Below, one piece after another: positions 22,691 through 35,900 of a stretch of DNA of 64,000 nt. Under the pieces are notes generated by a model that saw only the letters and a program-made list of their open reading frames with translations, made no database searches and was not told the origin of the DNA. How positions within the stretch are numbered: position 1 is the stretch's first letter; each line of letters opens with the position of its first letter. The translations under genes and the position numbers were made by a program. Source of the DNA: Azadirachta indica (Eukaryota > Streptophyta > Magnoliopsida > Sapindales > Meliaceae); NCBI GenBank assembly GCA_022749755.1, contig CM040453.1, forward strand, positions 19,291,368-19,355,367, given 5' to 3'.

Positions 22691-24654
22691 GGGCTAGCTT
22701 GGTTCGCAATTTGAAAATTGTTTTCAAAAATTTAGATATCATTTAAAGATATAAGTTGTGTTAAATTAGTATTTTTAGTACTTAAAAATGAGTTAGATAT
22801 AATATCTAAAAAACTGCTTTTCAATTTTCAAAATTGTAAAAACATGTTTGATATAATTTTTGGAAAAAATAAAAATAAGGATATATGTTTGATTGAATTC
22901 TATTTTTTATTTTTTTTATTAAAATTTTACCAATAAATACAAATATTTTATTAATGTTGATTATTCTAAATTTGTATTTAAAATGTATGAAAACAAAAAA
23001 TATAAATTATTGCTTAAAAGACAACTTAAAAAATAGTCTATGATTGAGAAATACTTAAAATTTATTTAACTTTAAAATAACAAAGCATAACTATTATTCT
23101 AAGACTGATTATGAATATAATCTAACTACATTGATGCAGCTATATGATGTTTAATTCTACTTATATGACTAATATTTTCTTGACTCAAATCTATAAAAAA
23201 AATTTTTCTTTAACTCCTGAGCTTTCTTCATCTACCACATCAAGATTTTTAACTAGGTATTCGTTAAAGTTTCTGTCATTCCTTCATTTTATCCTGATAA
23301 AATTATGCATAGTGCAACATGTAATGAGAATACATCTCTGTTTCCTAATCAAGTAATTAGTCATCAATTTAATAATAGGAAATTGAGCTTTTAGCACACC
23401 AAAGAATTGCTTGATAACATTATGCAATGATGATTGTCTATAGTTAAATACTTTTATTAGACAAGCTGGTTGTCTACCTCTTCCTCTATATTCACGTAAA
23501 TGATAATGTTCTCTGTGATATAGAGAGAGAAATCCATGCATATTTGAATAACTAGATTAATAAGATAATATTTTCCTATATAAAATTAAGATAAAGTTCT
23601 ACTATAATAAAATAAATTATATATAGCATCATTTAAAATAATATTTTCAATATTTATATGCATACCTTCCTTAGGCCATGAAAACCTATTTTCTTCTCTA
23701 GTTATTGTATCCAAATACACTCTCGAATCATTAGCTATTCCTTCCCAACCCATGTACACAAATGTGAACAACATATCTAATGAACATACACACATTATAT
23801 TTTGCATCACTTAGAATTTTCTGCCTCGATATGGAGTTTGTTTGGAAGTAAGATCCCATGAACTAATGCGTGTTCTGTCTATAGCACCAATACAATTCTA
23901 ACAAACCACAAGAAAAATATGAAAAATTAACACTTAATTATTTTCAAAATAAAAAAATAAAAATTATTATCATAATATACGTTACCTAAAACTATGGATA
24001 GTACTTGGGATTTGAACTAATTTTAAGAGGTACGTATGTCATCCATATTTGGAGGTTGAATTACGCGAAGACCAACTCGACATACTGCATGTAGAAATAG
24101 TTATTAAAAATATGCATACTGCCTCTTCAACACAAATTAATTTTGCATCCTTTAAAAAACTAATCCTCTTCAATGTTAAGCATAATTTGAAAAATGTATT
24201 TTTATCTATTCTCACTTAATCAAATAGTCTATCTAGATGTCCATGCAATAAATCTAACACATACTGACATCTTGTTAGTTGAGAATTCTACATGGTTGTT
24301 TTATTCTTAAATGTTTGTAGTAGTCACATAGTTTCTCATCACAATAGTTGAGTCACTATCTGAAATATATAAATATAATTCTCATATAAATAAGATATAA
24401 CATATTATTATTTTCTTTAGAAATATATAATAAATCAAATTCAAAATTAAACAAATATATGTGAACATAAGAAATAAAATAGTGCATGTACCATATAATC
24501 AATAAAATCTAAATTAAATAATACTTATAACATAAATAAAATAAGAAACAATAAACATCCAGTTATTTACATTCAAATTTTTAAAAAATAAGTAATTAAA
24601 ATTGCTTATTAGATTCAAATGAATATAAAACATTTAAGTTCATAAAAAGCAAAA
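22691..24654 (-). mobile_element. PIF/Harbinger DNA transposon, degenerate, one end visible
   Basis: The left end begins at 22691 with GGGCTAGCTTGGTTCGCAA, similar to Harbinger termini, directly after a TTAA/TAA site. At the matching position downstream of gene D the sequence runs on differently (43705 onward), so 22691 is the insertion boundary. A transposase relic lies inside on the - strand. A matching right terminus was not found. The element is interrupted at 24655 by a solo LTR and probably continues to the right of 26196. Confidence 0.75.
23284..24365 (-). pseudogene. Harbinger (HARBI1/ALP1-like) transposase pseudogene
   Basis: Read on the - strand, the DDE-type transposase of the PIF/Harbinger family is recognisable in order. 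First is a degraded N-terminal part (RRGLVF, VLKRQYAYF, LQPPNMDDI; 24000-24200). A probable intron follows, with GTAACG near 23985 and TTAG before 23900. Then come NCIGAIDRTRI (first catalytic D), YRGRKF, MCVCSLDMLFTFVYMGWEG and NDSRVYLD (second catalytic D; 23586-23900), and REHYHLREYRGRG, FNYRQSSLHNVIKQFFGVLK (third catalytic acid region) and CCTMHNFIR (23284-23541). Part of the stretch between the last two pieces is lost, and several stops are present. It would have cut and pasted its own element; it is now inactive. Confidence 0.88.
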
Positions 24655-26196
24655 TGATAGATACGTAATTGTTCACTTATCCTATATTTTCAAACTTAAA
24701 TTATGCGAAAATCGTAAAGCAGTAGTATTATTTTGATGAAATTCATTACTTTTGTGCAGAAATGAAGAAAACCATAATTAAAGTGATAAGTGGCACAAAA
24801 ATAAAACAAAAAGAACAAGTCATTAAAAAATTAGGACCAAAATACAAAGAAATCAAGGATTTAAATGCAAGAAGTAAAGATCTAGGGAACCAAAATGCAA
24901 TATATAAAAATCCAAGGATGTAATTGAAAAAAGGATAGGACGACTCAATTAAAATTATCTATGATTTGGTGCATGACGCGTCCAGACTCTTCTTGGTGTG
25001 CCCATTGGCAGAACTTAGGGCATGGCCGTGTCAAACTTAGCGAACCCACCCCATTAGGCTTTTTCCTAAATCGCGTCACTATGAAATAATTTGGACTGAA
25101 AATTTAGCCCTTGGATAAGCTTTTAATAGCCAGATTTGATTGGTCCTAGATTTTATTAATTTTGGGACTTCAGCCACTATAAAAAAAAGGGGCATCTAAA
25201 GATAGAAAGGGGATTTTTTTAGGGAGAGAGAGAGAGGGAAAAGAACAAAAAATGTTCTTAAAGAAAGAGAGGGAAGAATCAAACTTAAAGGCCTTGGGAG
25301 AAGACTTGAAGATTGATTTGGCTTTTCATCATTAGATTTGTCTTTTCAAACTCTCACTTTTGCTTTGAAATTCATTTCATTTTATTGTTGCATTATTGTA
25401 AGAATGATCAATTTCATTATAGATTTGTGTTTGATTATTAATATTTTAGGCTAAATTTTCATGTTTTAGGATTTTGATGTACACTTAATCTTGTCATATT
25501 TTGATTAATGAAAGAATTTTTTATTGTTATTAATTTTTAATCACTTAAGTTTTTCTTGCACTTAATGCTAATATTTGTTGTATAATGAATTATTAGATTA
25601 ATTATGAATGAATTGGTACTAAGGACAGTCTAAATTGTTCATGGGAGAATATCAATCTACTATATTAATACTTAGGATTTAATGAAGCGGGAGGTGAATT
25701 AATTTCTAAGAATTAATAATATGTTAGATTTAAAGAGTGTTAAGTTAACTCAGTCTAGATAGGGATATCAATTGATTTAGCTAAATGTAAACCTAATTCG
25801 GCACTTAAGAGAGGAAATAAGGTTACTTAGAACCTGTGATTAGTGTATTAAAAATAAAAACTTAGCAGATTTTGAAATTAGGAGAGATATGGTGAGGGTT
25901 AGGTGAAATTGAAATTCTAAAACTATTTTTCATATCAATTTCTGCATCTTTTCTTTTTAATTAGTTTAATTTGTTAGTTTTAATTTTGTTAATCAATTTA
26001 GTTTCCCTTTGTGTAATTTTCAATTATATTTTCTTGTTCTTGCAATTTTTTAGTGCCTAGACAAAGTTAATCTACCATATTCACAATACTTAATTAAAAA
26101 TTCAAAAAACTTAGTTTTCATGAGTATGACAACTCTTTCTTTTCACTTACTATTTGTACGACCATATATACTTGCGGGATATGTGGGAATGTATCA
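24655..26196 (+). mobile_element. Athila-type solo LTR with perfect 5-bp target duplication
   Basis: 1542 bases, starting TGATA at 24655 and ending TATCA at 26192-26196, flanked on both sides by CAAAA (24650-24654 and 26197-26201). It has the layout of plant Athila/Tat LTRs in + orientation: a TATA-like CTATAAAAAAAA near 25178, a purine-rich leader, and an end with ACCATATATACTTGCGGGAT, the usual U5 phrase of this group. It has no gag or pol and no second LTR, so it is a solo LTR left by unequal recombination. It interrupts the Harbinger element. Confidence 0.85.
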
Positions 26197-27407
26197 CAAA
26201 ACCTAAACATAATAATGCTAAGAGCATATTTTAATCCATTAAACCATTTTCTTCTTCTTACATCAAACATCATAATAAACATTCTCCTCTATTCTAAACT
26301 AGTAAATTTTTTGCGGGCCTTATTATAAACTTCAACATCTAAATCATCCATAGCCTTTAGCTCAGAGATAGATGTGCCATGTTGTAGCCTGAGCTTAATT
26401 CTACCTCAGGTTGGGCCACATTCACCCTGTTTTAGGCCATTTCCTTCTAAAGTTGAGCGAAAATTGAGTCAATCTCCTTTTGGGCTTTCGTGAGCTTGTT
26501 GGTCAAATGGTGGATTTTGGCATTTTGCTCTTAAGTCTTCTTTCATAGGCATACGACTTAGGCTTCAACCTTTTTCAAATGATTGAATAAGGTGGCGTCT
26601 TTTTTGAGCTACTCGTTATGCAAGGACATGAGTAAACCACTTAATACAAGGTAAACAAAAAAAGAGAAGAAGAGAGTAAGTTAGAAAAAGTCAAAGGTGG
26701 AAGATTAAGCTATATAGGCAAAAATGCAATTGAAAGTGACCTACTTAGAGGGATAGTTGAGATCTCAAGTCCAAAACCTCATGCACCATTAAGTTCACCA
26801 AATCGTACGTTCTGGTTGTTAATGGACTCATAAACAGATTGTAAAAAGGGTAAAAGAGGGGCAACATCTAGGAGATGGCTCTTCAAGACACAGCCTACCT
26901 CGTTCAACACTTGGGGAGACCAACTTGGACTTTCTCCTTTCTTGTGCCGCTTGAAAGTTTGGACCAGAATGTCATTAACTAAGCCTTAACCCACTTCAGA
27001 CCTACCAACACTCTATGCACCTCAAGTTTTAGGAGTCCAAAGACTTTCATCATTATGCTCCGCACCGGTCAATGAATGCCACTTCTTCTCTACCGCCTCC
27101 AATCCCTGCCCTTTTACTGCTCCTAAGAGAGTAGCCTACAAGAAGAATCAACATCATTAATGACTATGAAAGAAAAGGGGAGCAAACGAAAGCCCCATCA
27201 TAAGGCTAAAACACCCTTACTCCACTTTTGGCCAATAGTTGGGTTCGGGCTTGGCCAAGTCTCACTTATGCCATCAAAAACTCTGGGATTATTTTTCACA
27301 TACTTCAAGACTTTCTTCACCCCTTTCTCCTTAGTCATGCATTTCTTCCACTTTATTGCAACCATAAGTGGGGTATAATCAATCATCGTTATCGCGACAA
27401 CGCTAAC
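26197..27407 (-). other. Transposon-derived, no intact gene; Harbinger and coiled-coil traces
   Basis: On the - strand near 26245-26385 a broken frame reads KAMDDLDVEVYNKARKKFTS and RRMFIMMF, which resembles the end of the accessory Myb-like protein of Harbinger elements; this is tentative. Near 26440-26600 the - strand reads QNAKIHHLTNKLTKAQKEID, a short coiled-coil-like stretch. At 27198-27383 an 86-codon - strand frame (with WKKCMTKEKGVKKVLKYV) has no family I recognise. No intact gene is present. Confidence 0.4.
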
Positions 27408-28885
27408 TGCAAGGGTACGGGTTTTATCAAGTAGTAAAATAATAAGTATAAATATCATCCTATGAGGATTGAGAATTTGAATTAAATACTAAGTGCTATA
27501 GTTTCAAAGGTCTAACCTTATCTAAGCAATATGAATGGTTAATTGTAAATGTAAATAAAATTGAAAACTCTACGATTAATTAACAAGAAATAGAAATTGA
27601 ATTAAAAAGTCAATAGAATAATGAAATATGCGAGGATAAATTACCTAGAGTCTTGATTTCACTTATCTATCACTATGTTTCTCCTAATTAGACGTTATTA
27701 ATGTGTTTTGGTCATATTCATTAATCAAAAGATTAGGAACAACCTTAATACCTCTTCTGAGCATAAATTAAAATCTTATGTACAATTACTCAAGTTGATA
27801 TCCCTATCTAAATCAATAATTATACATTCATTAAATATTGCTTGTTCTTTAGTATTTAGAACCAAATCTACCTCTCGGTTCCCTAAAATCCTAAATGTTA
27901 ATTAGATTATTTAGGTATTGATTATCTACCTGCGTCATAACTACCTAGATTGTATTTCCTTAGTCAGATAAACAAATCAATCTTTCTCAAGAATTAATTC
28001 ATCCATCTTCAATTTAACTAATTCATTAATCAACAAATTAGAACATTAAGCACGGTAAACACAAATGAATCAAACTATAATAACATTAATAACATGACAA
28101 TTAATTAAAATATAATTCAAACAAGTTACATCAAGATCCTAGATTAAGAAACCTAGCCAACTACCTTAAATATCAACATCAAAATCATTATGTATTCCAT
28201 AATCTCCAAATTTAACAAATAAAGTTCAAATGAAATATAAAATTAGAGTGATATAGTTTGGAAAACTAGACTAGAGATGAAAGTTTCAATGATCATCTTT
28301 AAAATCTTCTTCTAAAGGCTTCAACTTAAATCAATACACTTCTCTCTTGAGAATCCTTCCTTATTTTTCACCTTCTCTTACTCAAAACTAAATTTTTCAA
28401 TCTTGGTTTCTTGCTTATGGTGGATATCTATCCCAAAAACATATAAACCTAAAAGATATTCAAATTAGGCCATTGGTTGTCGATCTTAAGGCCAAAAATA
28501 TCCAAAGACATCCAAAAGGCATTAAGGAGCTCAAAATCATGCGAGGGCTCAATAAAGGCTCGACAAGTGGCACAGCCACACACCTTGGTGGCACTGACAT
28601 GTCAGCCTCTTGGCCAAAATGGCCTTCTTTTTTGTGGGCATAGTGCCCATAACCATTAGCTTTGATTTTCTTGCACTTTGGTCCCTAAACTTTGGCATTT
28701 TGGTCCTCATTTCTTTTTCAACTTTTTCGACATTTCTTTCTCGAGCCAATTTCATCTTGAATGACCATTTGCTATCTTTGTTATACAAGGTACTAAAATT
28801 CATCAAATATTAACAAAACTTGATGATTAACAAAACAAATCAAGTCCCAAAGCGACTAATAAATGCATATTCTACACACTTATTA
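27408..28885 (-). repeat. Athila-type LTR of a - strand element
   Basis: About 1.48 kb. At the low end the + strand reads TGCAAGGGTACGGGTTTTAT, the reverse of the U5 end of Athila/Tat LTRs. At the high end it reads ACACACTTATTA, a one-base variant of the expected TTATCA. Just outside the high end, the - strand reads AAGTTTGAGAATATC, resembling the polypurine tract that precedes the 3' LTR in this group. Just outside the low end, the - strand reads GTTAGCGTTGTCGCGATAA, which resembles a primer-binding region. With both, this could be an LTR shared by two tandem internal regions, or one of the two resemblances is chance. Confidence 0.65.
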
Positions 28886-31227
28886 GATATTCTCAAACTT
28901 GATTGTTTGCTTGTCCTCAAGCAAATCAAAACAAAAGCAAACAAAAATCACTAATTAAGAGAGTATAGCCAAACATAACCACAAAGAGACAAAATAGACT
29001 TATGAGGATATTTTTAGTCAAATCATAATCCAGCCTCATAAATTAAGCAATTAGTTAAATTAAGGAAACTTACAAAATGTTGGCAAATTCATTTACAAAA
29101 TCAATTTGAATGCCAAATGCCACTCTACTTAAAGTTCTTTGTGCAAGAGTGTGTGTTGCCGCTTGCACTTAATTGCTTTTCAATTAGGATAAGTTTATAC
29201 AAACAAATAAGCTTGTTTGAACTTCATAGGGAATTCCATAGGCTTAATTTTCATATCACTCTCCACTAATGTAGTAGAACACAATATCAAAGATCCTTAG
29301 GGCTTGGTTAAGCTTGTAATGATTGGTCATGATTAGGGTAGGAAAAAGGATATTTAAGTGAGGTTTAAGCATCCTAAACAATTAACCATCCTAGAACTTC
29401 ACCTCCTTTTTATTCTCTCTCATAATCATTAATTATTCACAACTTTCTTTGCTTTATCAAACATTTATTTACAAATCAAAGAGCTTTTTTTTTTTTTTTT
29501 TTTTTTTGCAAGTTCAGCTTTATTCTACCTTTTTAAGTGAACTCTCCATGCTTATTAGGCATGACGTCTGGTTACTCAGTAAAGTTTGGTTTGAACTACT
29601 TTTTCTCTTTCCTCACTCTACTTTTTACATGAGTTCTCTATTTTGGCTTGAGTTTTTGTACTCCACTTATCCTCTCTTATATAGATAAACATTGAAATGA
29701 TAAAAGATTATTAAACTTTAAGGTTGAATCGACAAAAGAGAGACAACATAAGAAAGGTGTATTCAAGCTCAATTGGGGTAGGCTAAGGATTGATTAATTC
29801 TGGGTTAGCTTGAAAGGCTTAAATGGATTAAAGATGACCTAAATATTTTTCCTAAGGAAGCATCTCTTAGAATTTTGCCTTAAGTGACAATCAAACAAGT
29901 TCTAGAATTCAATGAAGTCTTAAAAGTCTATTTAGTTCACAAAAACCTAGTCTAAGTTTTCAAACAATCAAGTAATTGTTTGCATTAACGATCAAAATTT
30001 TAGGAATGATTTAGTAGAATGAATTTAGCAACAAGTTAAGCACATAGATTAGGCCAACATTTATCATTTTTCAAAATTTAAGCACTCTCAATCAACATCA
30101 TATCATTGGCCTCTCATTTAGATTGACTAAGGCAAGCTTAAAAGACAACTAAAACAACTCATAAGACAAGAGAAGATTGTACGCATATTATCCTTAAAAG
30201 AGAAAAAGAAACTTAAAGCAAACAAACCTACAAAACAAGATAAAAACAACTTACATGCAAGAACAAAAAGTATGAAAACAAAAAAATTGAGATCAAAATG
30301 TGTGTGTGACAACCTAAACGAAAAAAGATTTTGATCAACAAAATATCACAAACATTTTCACAGAATATCTCCATAAACAATCCACAACTAAGTTTCCTGG
30401 CCCAAACTTAATTTGAACATTATCCTTAATGTTTAATTACAAGTGAAAACAAAGAAACCATACCTAGGAGGGAGATGTAAAATCTCACCTCTTAATCTTC
30501 ATTTTAATCATTGTGTGATCAAAATGCGTTGATGATTGCAAGGAACTACCCTTTTTGGTGCCATGATTATTACTTAAGCTTTCTCTCGAACAATTCATCA
30601 AACACTTGGTATGCCCACTTTCTACTACACCTCCTCCTTCACCAAATCACTCCTAGAACAACCTTTTGCACCTCCCAAATACTCCATAAGTGATTCCTAA
30701 TTGAAAGTTCATGAAATCTTTACAAAATTATCACTCAAGCATTTTATAAACATTTGGTATGCAAAGTTCACTACCCACCCAATTTTCAAATTCAAAGCTT
30801 CCTCTCACGCTTTAAGTACCTCAAAATTGATCCCACTCACTTTTACTATATTCCAAATCTCTAATACTTCCCACAAAACTCTCCAACAATATCACAACAT
30901 ACCATCTTTTCAAAATTTTCTAAGTCACCAACTTACACAATTCACACAACTCAAATCCCAAGTTAATAACAATGAAAATTGGTAAAGCAATAAAGAACTT
31001 ACTTGAATTTAGAAGTGGAAAACTATAATTGAAGGTTGAAAAATTATTTCCAAGAAAATTCCAAGTGAAGAATTTGCATGGAGGTCAAGAACTTGAAAAT
31101 TGCTAATGGGATTAGATGTTTGATTATGTATTTTGATTTGATTCAATGTGATAAGAATGGGTTTATGGCTTGGAATTGAAGTGTTTCAAGAAAAGTGTTA
31201 GGCATGGGTTTGTGTTTAGAGGGCAAA
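28886..31227 (-). other. 3' internal region of an Athila-like element, no gene seen
   Basis: This lies between the LTR at 27408-28885 and the protease remnant at 31228. Pol (RT, RNase H, integrase) is absent, so an internal deletion brought the protease close to the 3' non-coding region. Open frames on both strands (29449-29688, 30127-30312, 30511-30693, 30701-30985) have no family signature. A run of about 22-23 T lies near 29486-29508. Confidence 0.45.
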
Positions 31228-31668
31228 CTAGGGCCAAGAAGTAATGAGAGAGTGTTTGTGAATATGTTTGTGTAGAGAGAAGGGGTTTGCAAAAATAAAA
31301 TAGGAAGGGGACATTGTATGCATTGGGTAAAGGAGTAGAAAGGCTTGGCACAATTGCATAATGGTGTAGAGTGACCATGCCATACTCTTGGTTAAAAAGG
31401 ACATAAAAAGGCTCAGCAGAGGAAAAATGAATTTATCCACCTTAACTAACACATCTTCTATAACTCTCCAAGGATAAGTGATGGACCTATCCACTATTTG
31501 AAAGGAAATAGTCGTCAGTTTCACTTTACTAAGGTTTAGCTTCTGAAAAATTAAAAACAACATTAAATTGATGCTTGCTCCAAGATCACATAAAGCTCTC
31601 TTACATTTTGATTTGCCAATTGTGCATGGGAGAGTAAAACTACCCAGATCTTTCTCTTTCTTTGGCAA
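31228..31668 (-). pseudogene. Athila-like aspartic protease remnant
   Basis: A 146-codon - strand frame reads GSFTLPCTIGKSKCKRALCD and LGASINLMLFLIFQKLNLSK, then WRVIEDVLVKVDKFIFPL. This is the Athila protease core with the family's DLGAS active-site loop. After FIFPL the frame diverges from the family (the expected FVVLD segment is missing) and reads into unrelated sequence, which marks a deletion that also removed pol. Gag lies immediately upstream on the same strand. It is inactive. Confidence 0.88.
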
Positions 31669-31689
31669 CTTCTATTGAATAATAAAGCT

Positions 31690-32980
31690 ATATTCCTCCA
31701 TTAATTTTAACATATTATACTCCTCAAAACGCCACTTCTTAAACATTACTTCCGTCATGAATTTCAAATAATTCAGCATTTGTTCAAGTGCATCTGCAAA
31801 TGGAATGTTAATGTGAAGCTTTTTGAATATCTCCAAGAACTATAAAAATTGAGCTTCCAATTTCGTTTTCTGAAATCTCTAAAAAAATGACAAAGGTGGA
31901 GTGATAATGGGAGGATTATCTGGAAAATTAGATGTCTCTAGGCCTTGATGCCTCATTTGGTGCTTCTAGTTCAACTTTTGTGCCTTTATTTTTACTCTCC
32001 TTAGGTTTACGGAGTTATAATTAGGTTTACGTAGTTATAATTCTTTACCACTCTTAAGAGTGACAGCCTTGCATTGCTCTCTTAAGTTGACCTCTCTATC
32101 ACTTGGAAATTTTCCTTTTTCAAGAAACTGGATTGATGTAGCTAGTTAGGCAACTTGCACTTCTAAGGACTTCACTTTACTATATGAGTTTCCATGTTAT
32201 CTAGCCTAGCTTCATCTTTGTTGAACTGATTCCTAGTCTCCATAACGAATGTACTCAAGAAGTCTTCCAAGAGCAACTTCTTTTTAGCCATGGGTTATTG
32301 TTGAAATATTAGTAGTGGTAGTGGTAACATTGCATTGCTTGCATTGCCATAGAAGAGATTTTCATGGTTACGTAGTCCCAGATGGTAATAGGTTGGCATA
32401 TTGTTACTTGGGTGAAAGTTGTAGTTCCGATTGTTGATATATTCACACTATTCTTGTTCAAAACCTTCACCAGCATATGATGAACTGGCAACAATTACTT
32501 TCTCTTGACTTGAAAAAGCATTCCTTATGGTAAGGCTTATAATTTGGTTTGTTAAAGCTGCTATTTGAGGTAAAAGTGCTGCCATTTGATCTACCCTACA
32601 AACTCCTTTAGCTTTCTTCAAAATCAACCTCTCACTTAGCCAGCGGTAGTTGTTGCATGCCATTTCTTCAAGCAAATCATGAGCTTCCTCAGCCATTTAG
32701 GACAACAAAGTACCACCTGCTTCCATGTCTACAATTGTACGAGTTTGATCATTCAATCCATTATAGAACAACTATATTTGGAACCAACCTTAGTACCCAT
32801 GCTAAGGACACTTCCAGATTAAGTCCTTCAACCTCTCCCATGCCTCACAGAAAGGCTCAAAATCAAGCAACCTAATTAAGTAATGTCACCTTTGAGCTAT
32901 GCAGTTTTTGACGGTGGAAAGAACTTGGTGAGGAATTTCTAAACTAATTCTTCCCATGTGAGTTGCAAAGATTGAGCGTC
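31690..32980 (-). pseudogene. Athila-like gag remnant
   Basis: The - strand shows gag pieces in order: WEELV and KFLTKFFPPSKTA near 32880-32960 (end of the capsid domain), a 82-codon frame at 32448-32696 with EEAHDLLEEMACNNYRWLSE then VDQMAALLPQIAALTNQI, and further degraded linker sequence to the protease. These phrases are typical of Athila-type gag. Stops and shifts separate the pieces. The 5' LTR expected at higher coordinates was not identified with confidence. Confidence 0.82.
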
Positions 32981-35900
32981 GTAAAAGGAAAAAATAAAAA
33001 CACACATATCTGCAAGTAAATTGAGCGCGAATCTACAGCCTTAACTAGCAAGTTTAACCCAAAAGAAGTCATGTCTGAGTCATTACAACATAATGAAAAG
33101 AAAGGGACAACTCATCCAACCCAACCACAAGCAAGTAAAACATTAGATAAATAAATCCAAAACAATTAGGAAAAAGAAGGCAGCATGAACACTGCCACTA
33201 TAACATTACAAATGCCGTACAACAACTGCAAGAAATGGCAAAAGTCGAAGAGCAAAAAGGCACGACAGCATGTAGAGGTTCATCGACAAGCGATTTTGCA
33301 AAGTCAGGGGCATGACCCAAAAATGAGTTTAAAAAAAGAACAAAAAAGGATTTTTTTATCAAACAAAGGGGGAGCAAAACCAACAAACCCAAGCGTTCGC
33401 ACCGATGCATCGTTCTGGTAGCATAAGCTTATACTGACGAACGACAAAAACTATCCATGCAACACATCGGCATTATTCGAGATCAAGGAAATAAAAAAGA
33501 GTTGCTACCTAGGCGCCTGAAAATTAGGTTGAGAACGAGATTTCTGAGGGAGTCGTGCGACAAGCGACAGTTTTAAAGAACAATGATGATGAAAAGAGAC
33601 AAAAGTAAAGGCTGAGGAACTAAAAACGAAGGGGTTAATAATAGAATTTGGTGTGGGTTACTTACGGAATTGATGTGAAGAATGCATGAAACGAAACAGC
33701 ATGCGGAAATCGAAAGGTACGTGAAAATGAATAAGGTGACAGTGTGACGAAACCTTGTAGTCCCAAGATTTTCTGATTTTTTACCAAGTGGCCCTGTGTG
33801 AAAAGCGAATTTGAAGGGAAAAAAAAAAAAAAAGGAAACATGGCACCATAATGGGACACGCATAAGGTTGTGGAAGTAGACTTTTCAAAATTTGCATGGG
33901 CCAGTTAAGGAAATAAAAAGAAAATTTTGACTTTACTTGACCTGCTGGGAATTAACAAGTCAGAGGCCACCTTGCCTAGCCTACCTCTCACCTCTCTATA
34001 ACTAGGGCCAAAATAAAGCCGTAGGTAGTACAGACCCCATCGCACTCTAATATAAGGAAGATGGATGAGTCGACATCCACTAGTTACGTTTACACTACTG
34101 TACGCTTATCTCTATTTGACTCATATGCCATATGCTTATCTCTACTTGATTTATCGCTATCTCCATGATTTTTTCGTCAATCAGTATATCTGTATGAATT
34201 AATTGCCATTTAGTTTATCTCCACATATTTTTTGCCACAGGTTTTATCGTCATCCTCAAAGTATCAATAATGAATTACCAATGATGGAAATGAGCATGCC
34301 ATGAGTAAGGTAAAAAGGTATAAGTAGCTTCCAATGCCTTCAGCTCCGTCTCAAGCATTAGAAGCTGAGGACCTCTATTATAGGAAAAATATAACTAGAC
34401 ACATTGCGAAAAATAGGACACGAAAACCCTAGTCAATAAATTAAGGGGTAACCCACCTCGCAACTATCTCAGTACAATATAAGCTAAGAGCCTTTTTTGC
34501 ATATGGCTAGTAGATCCACCTCAAATTGGGCTCCACACTGTACATCACTAGAATATTCGCTATTAGTGAACACTACCTCACATTGTCTTACACTATGTCA
34601 TGTGTAATAAACGTAGCCATATGTCATGGCATGTATAACCAACGTAGCCATATATCGTGGCACATATGACAAACGTAACCATATACAGTAGCATACATGA
34701 AAGGGTAAGGAAATTAACTCTAATTCTCTAGTTCGCCTAGAATTGTCTGAAATTGCTATAGGTAACTCATTGTTGAACCTTTAACCCTCGTGAGTGAAGT
34801 AGTAGGAACATCCAAGTGCCTAGATGTGCCAAGGACCACCACTGTATACCTTTAAAGCATTGAGCCATGTTTTGCACAAAAAATATCTTTTAGAGGATTG
34901 CTAAAATGCAGAGGACAGCCTTTGACCAAGGCATTAGACAACTCTTGATCAAGGCAGTAAGCAAGCTACCAATATGATCAACTAACAGCAGGATCCTGTC
35001 AAGCTTAAGTAGAGCCTAGGTGGGGACCGTGCATCAACTAAGGCAAATAAGAGTGTGTCACCTATCCACCAAAGGACAATGTAATCTCCACAGCCAACCT
35101 GAGGTTGATACATGGCCATTAGGGCTTAGATAAGGTAACGCCTACCTATCCTACCGCTACACATCATATAGACAGAGGACCATTAAGGATAAATACTAAA
35201 AAAATATGTATAAAGGTAAAGGTTAAGGGTAGAGCAATATATGCTATTCAATCAAATTCAAGTATTTCTCTTTCATACAAAAGCATATTTTTCTAGATTT
35301 TGGAAAAACAACAGCTCATGCACAAACATTCCTAGGTCAATAGAGGTCATCTTCTCCAAATGGATTGTCTCTCTTTTTTCATGATCCACACACGCATTAT
35401 TGAAAACCACCATTAATGTAAAGAAAATACACTATAAAAAGCATTGTTTCCTTTTTTGTGCCTATTCTGTTGACCGTTTCTTGAGATTTCCTTTTCCACC
35501 TTGACATTTGCCATTATTTTCTTGCTTTTAGAGATTCATACCTGTGTCGGCGTACTAGCTCACTAGTATTTCGGGTCCAAGACTATTCTAAGGCAAGATG
35601 GGTCGAACGGAGTAGTCGTGTCGAAAACGGGCAGCATATATTTAGCCATTCGCGAGATTTCTTGAAGTTCTGCAGACAAATGGGGTGATATCTTGAAGTT
35701 CTGTCGGTGATATCTTAACAAAGATTTCTTGACATTATTAAATATTATACATTTATCATTTATCACTTATGTTTTGCCAAAACCCTGCTCCTTCATTTTT
35801 TTGCCTCTTTTCTCTTTCAAATATTAGAGGTTGAAATTTCATTTTTACCCTTCCAAATTTTTAATAAGTGGTAGACGAAATCGACGACGAGGATGAAAAT

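Noticed and set aside
24560..24620. Right end of the Harbinger element near TAATTAAAATTGC
   Set aside because: It resembles the D flank only over about a dozen AT-rich bases, and no inverted terminus precedes it.
34000..35560. A full LTR retrotransposon upstream of P450 C
   Set aside because: The stretch has an LTR-like end phrase but no second copy, no target duplication and no coding sequence that I could recognise.
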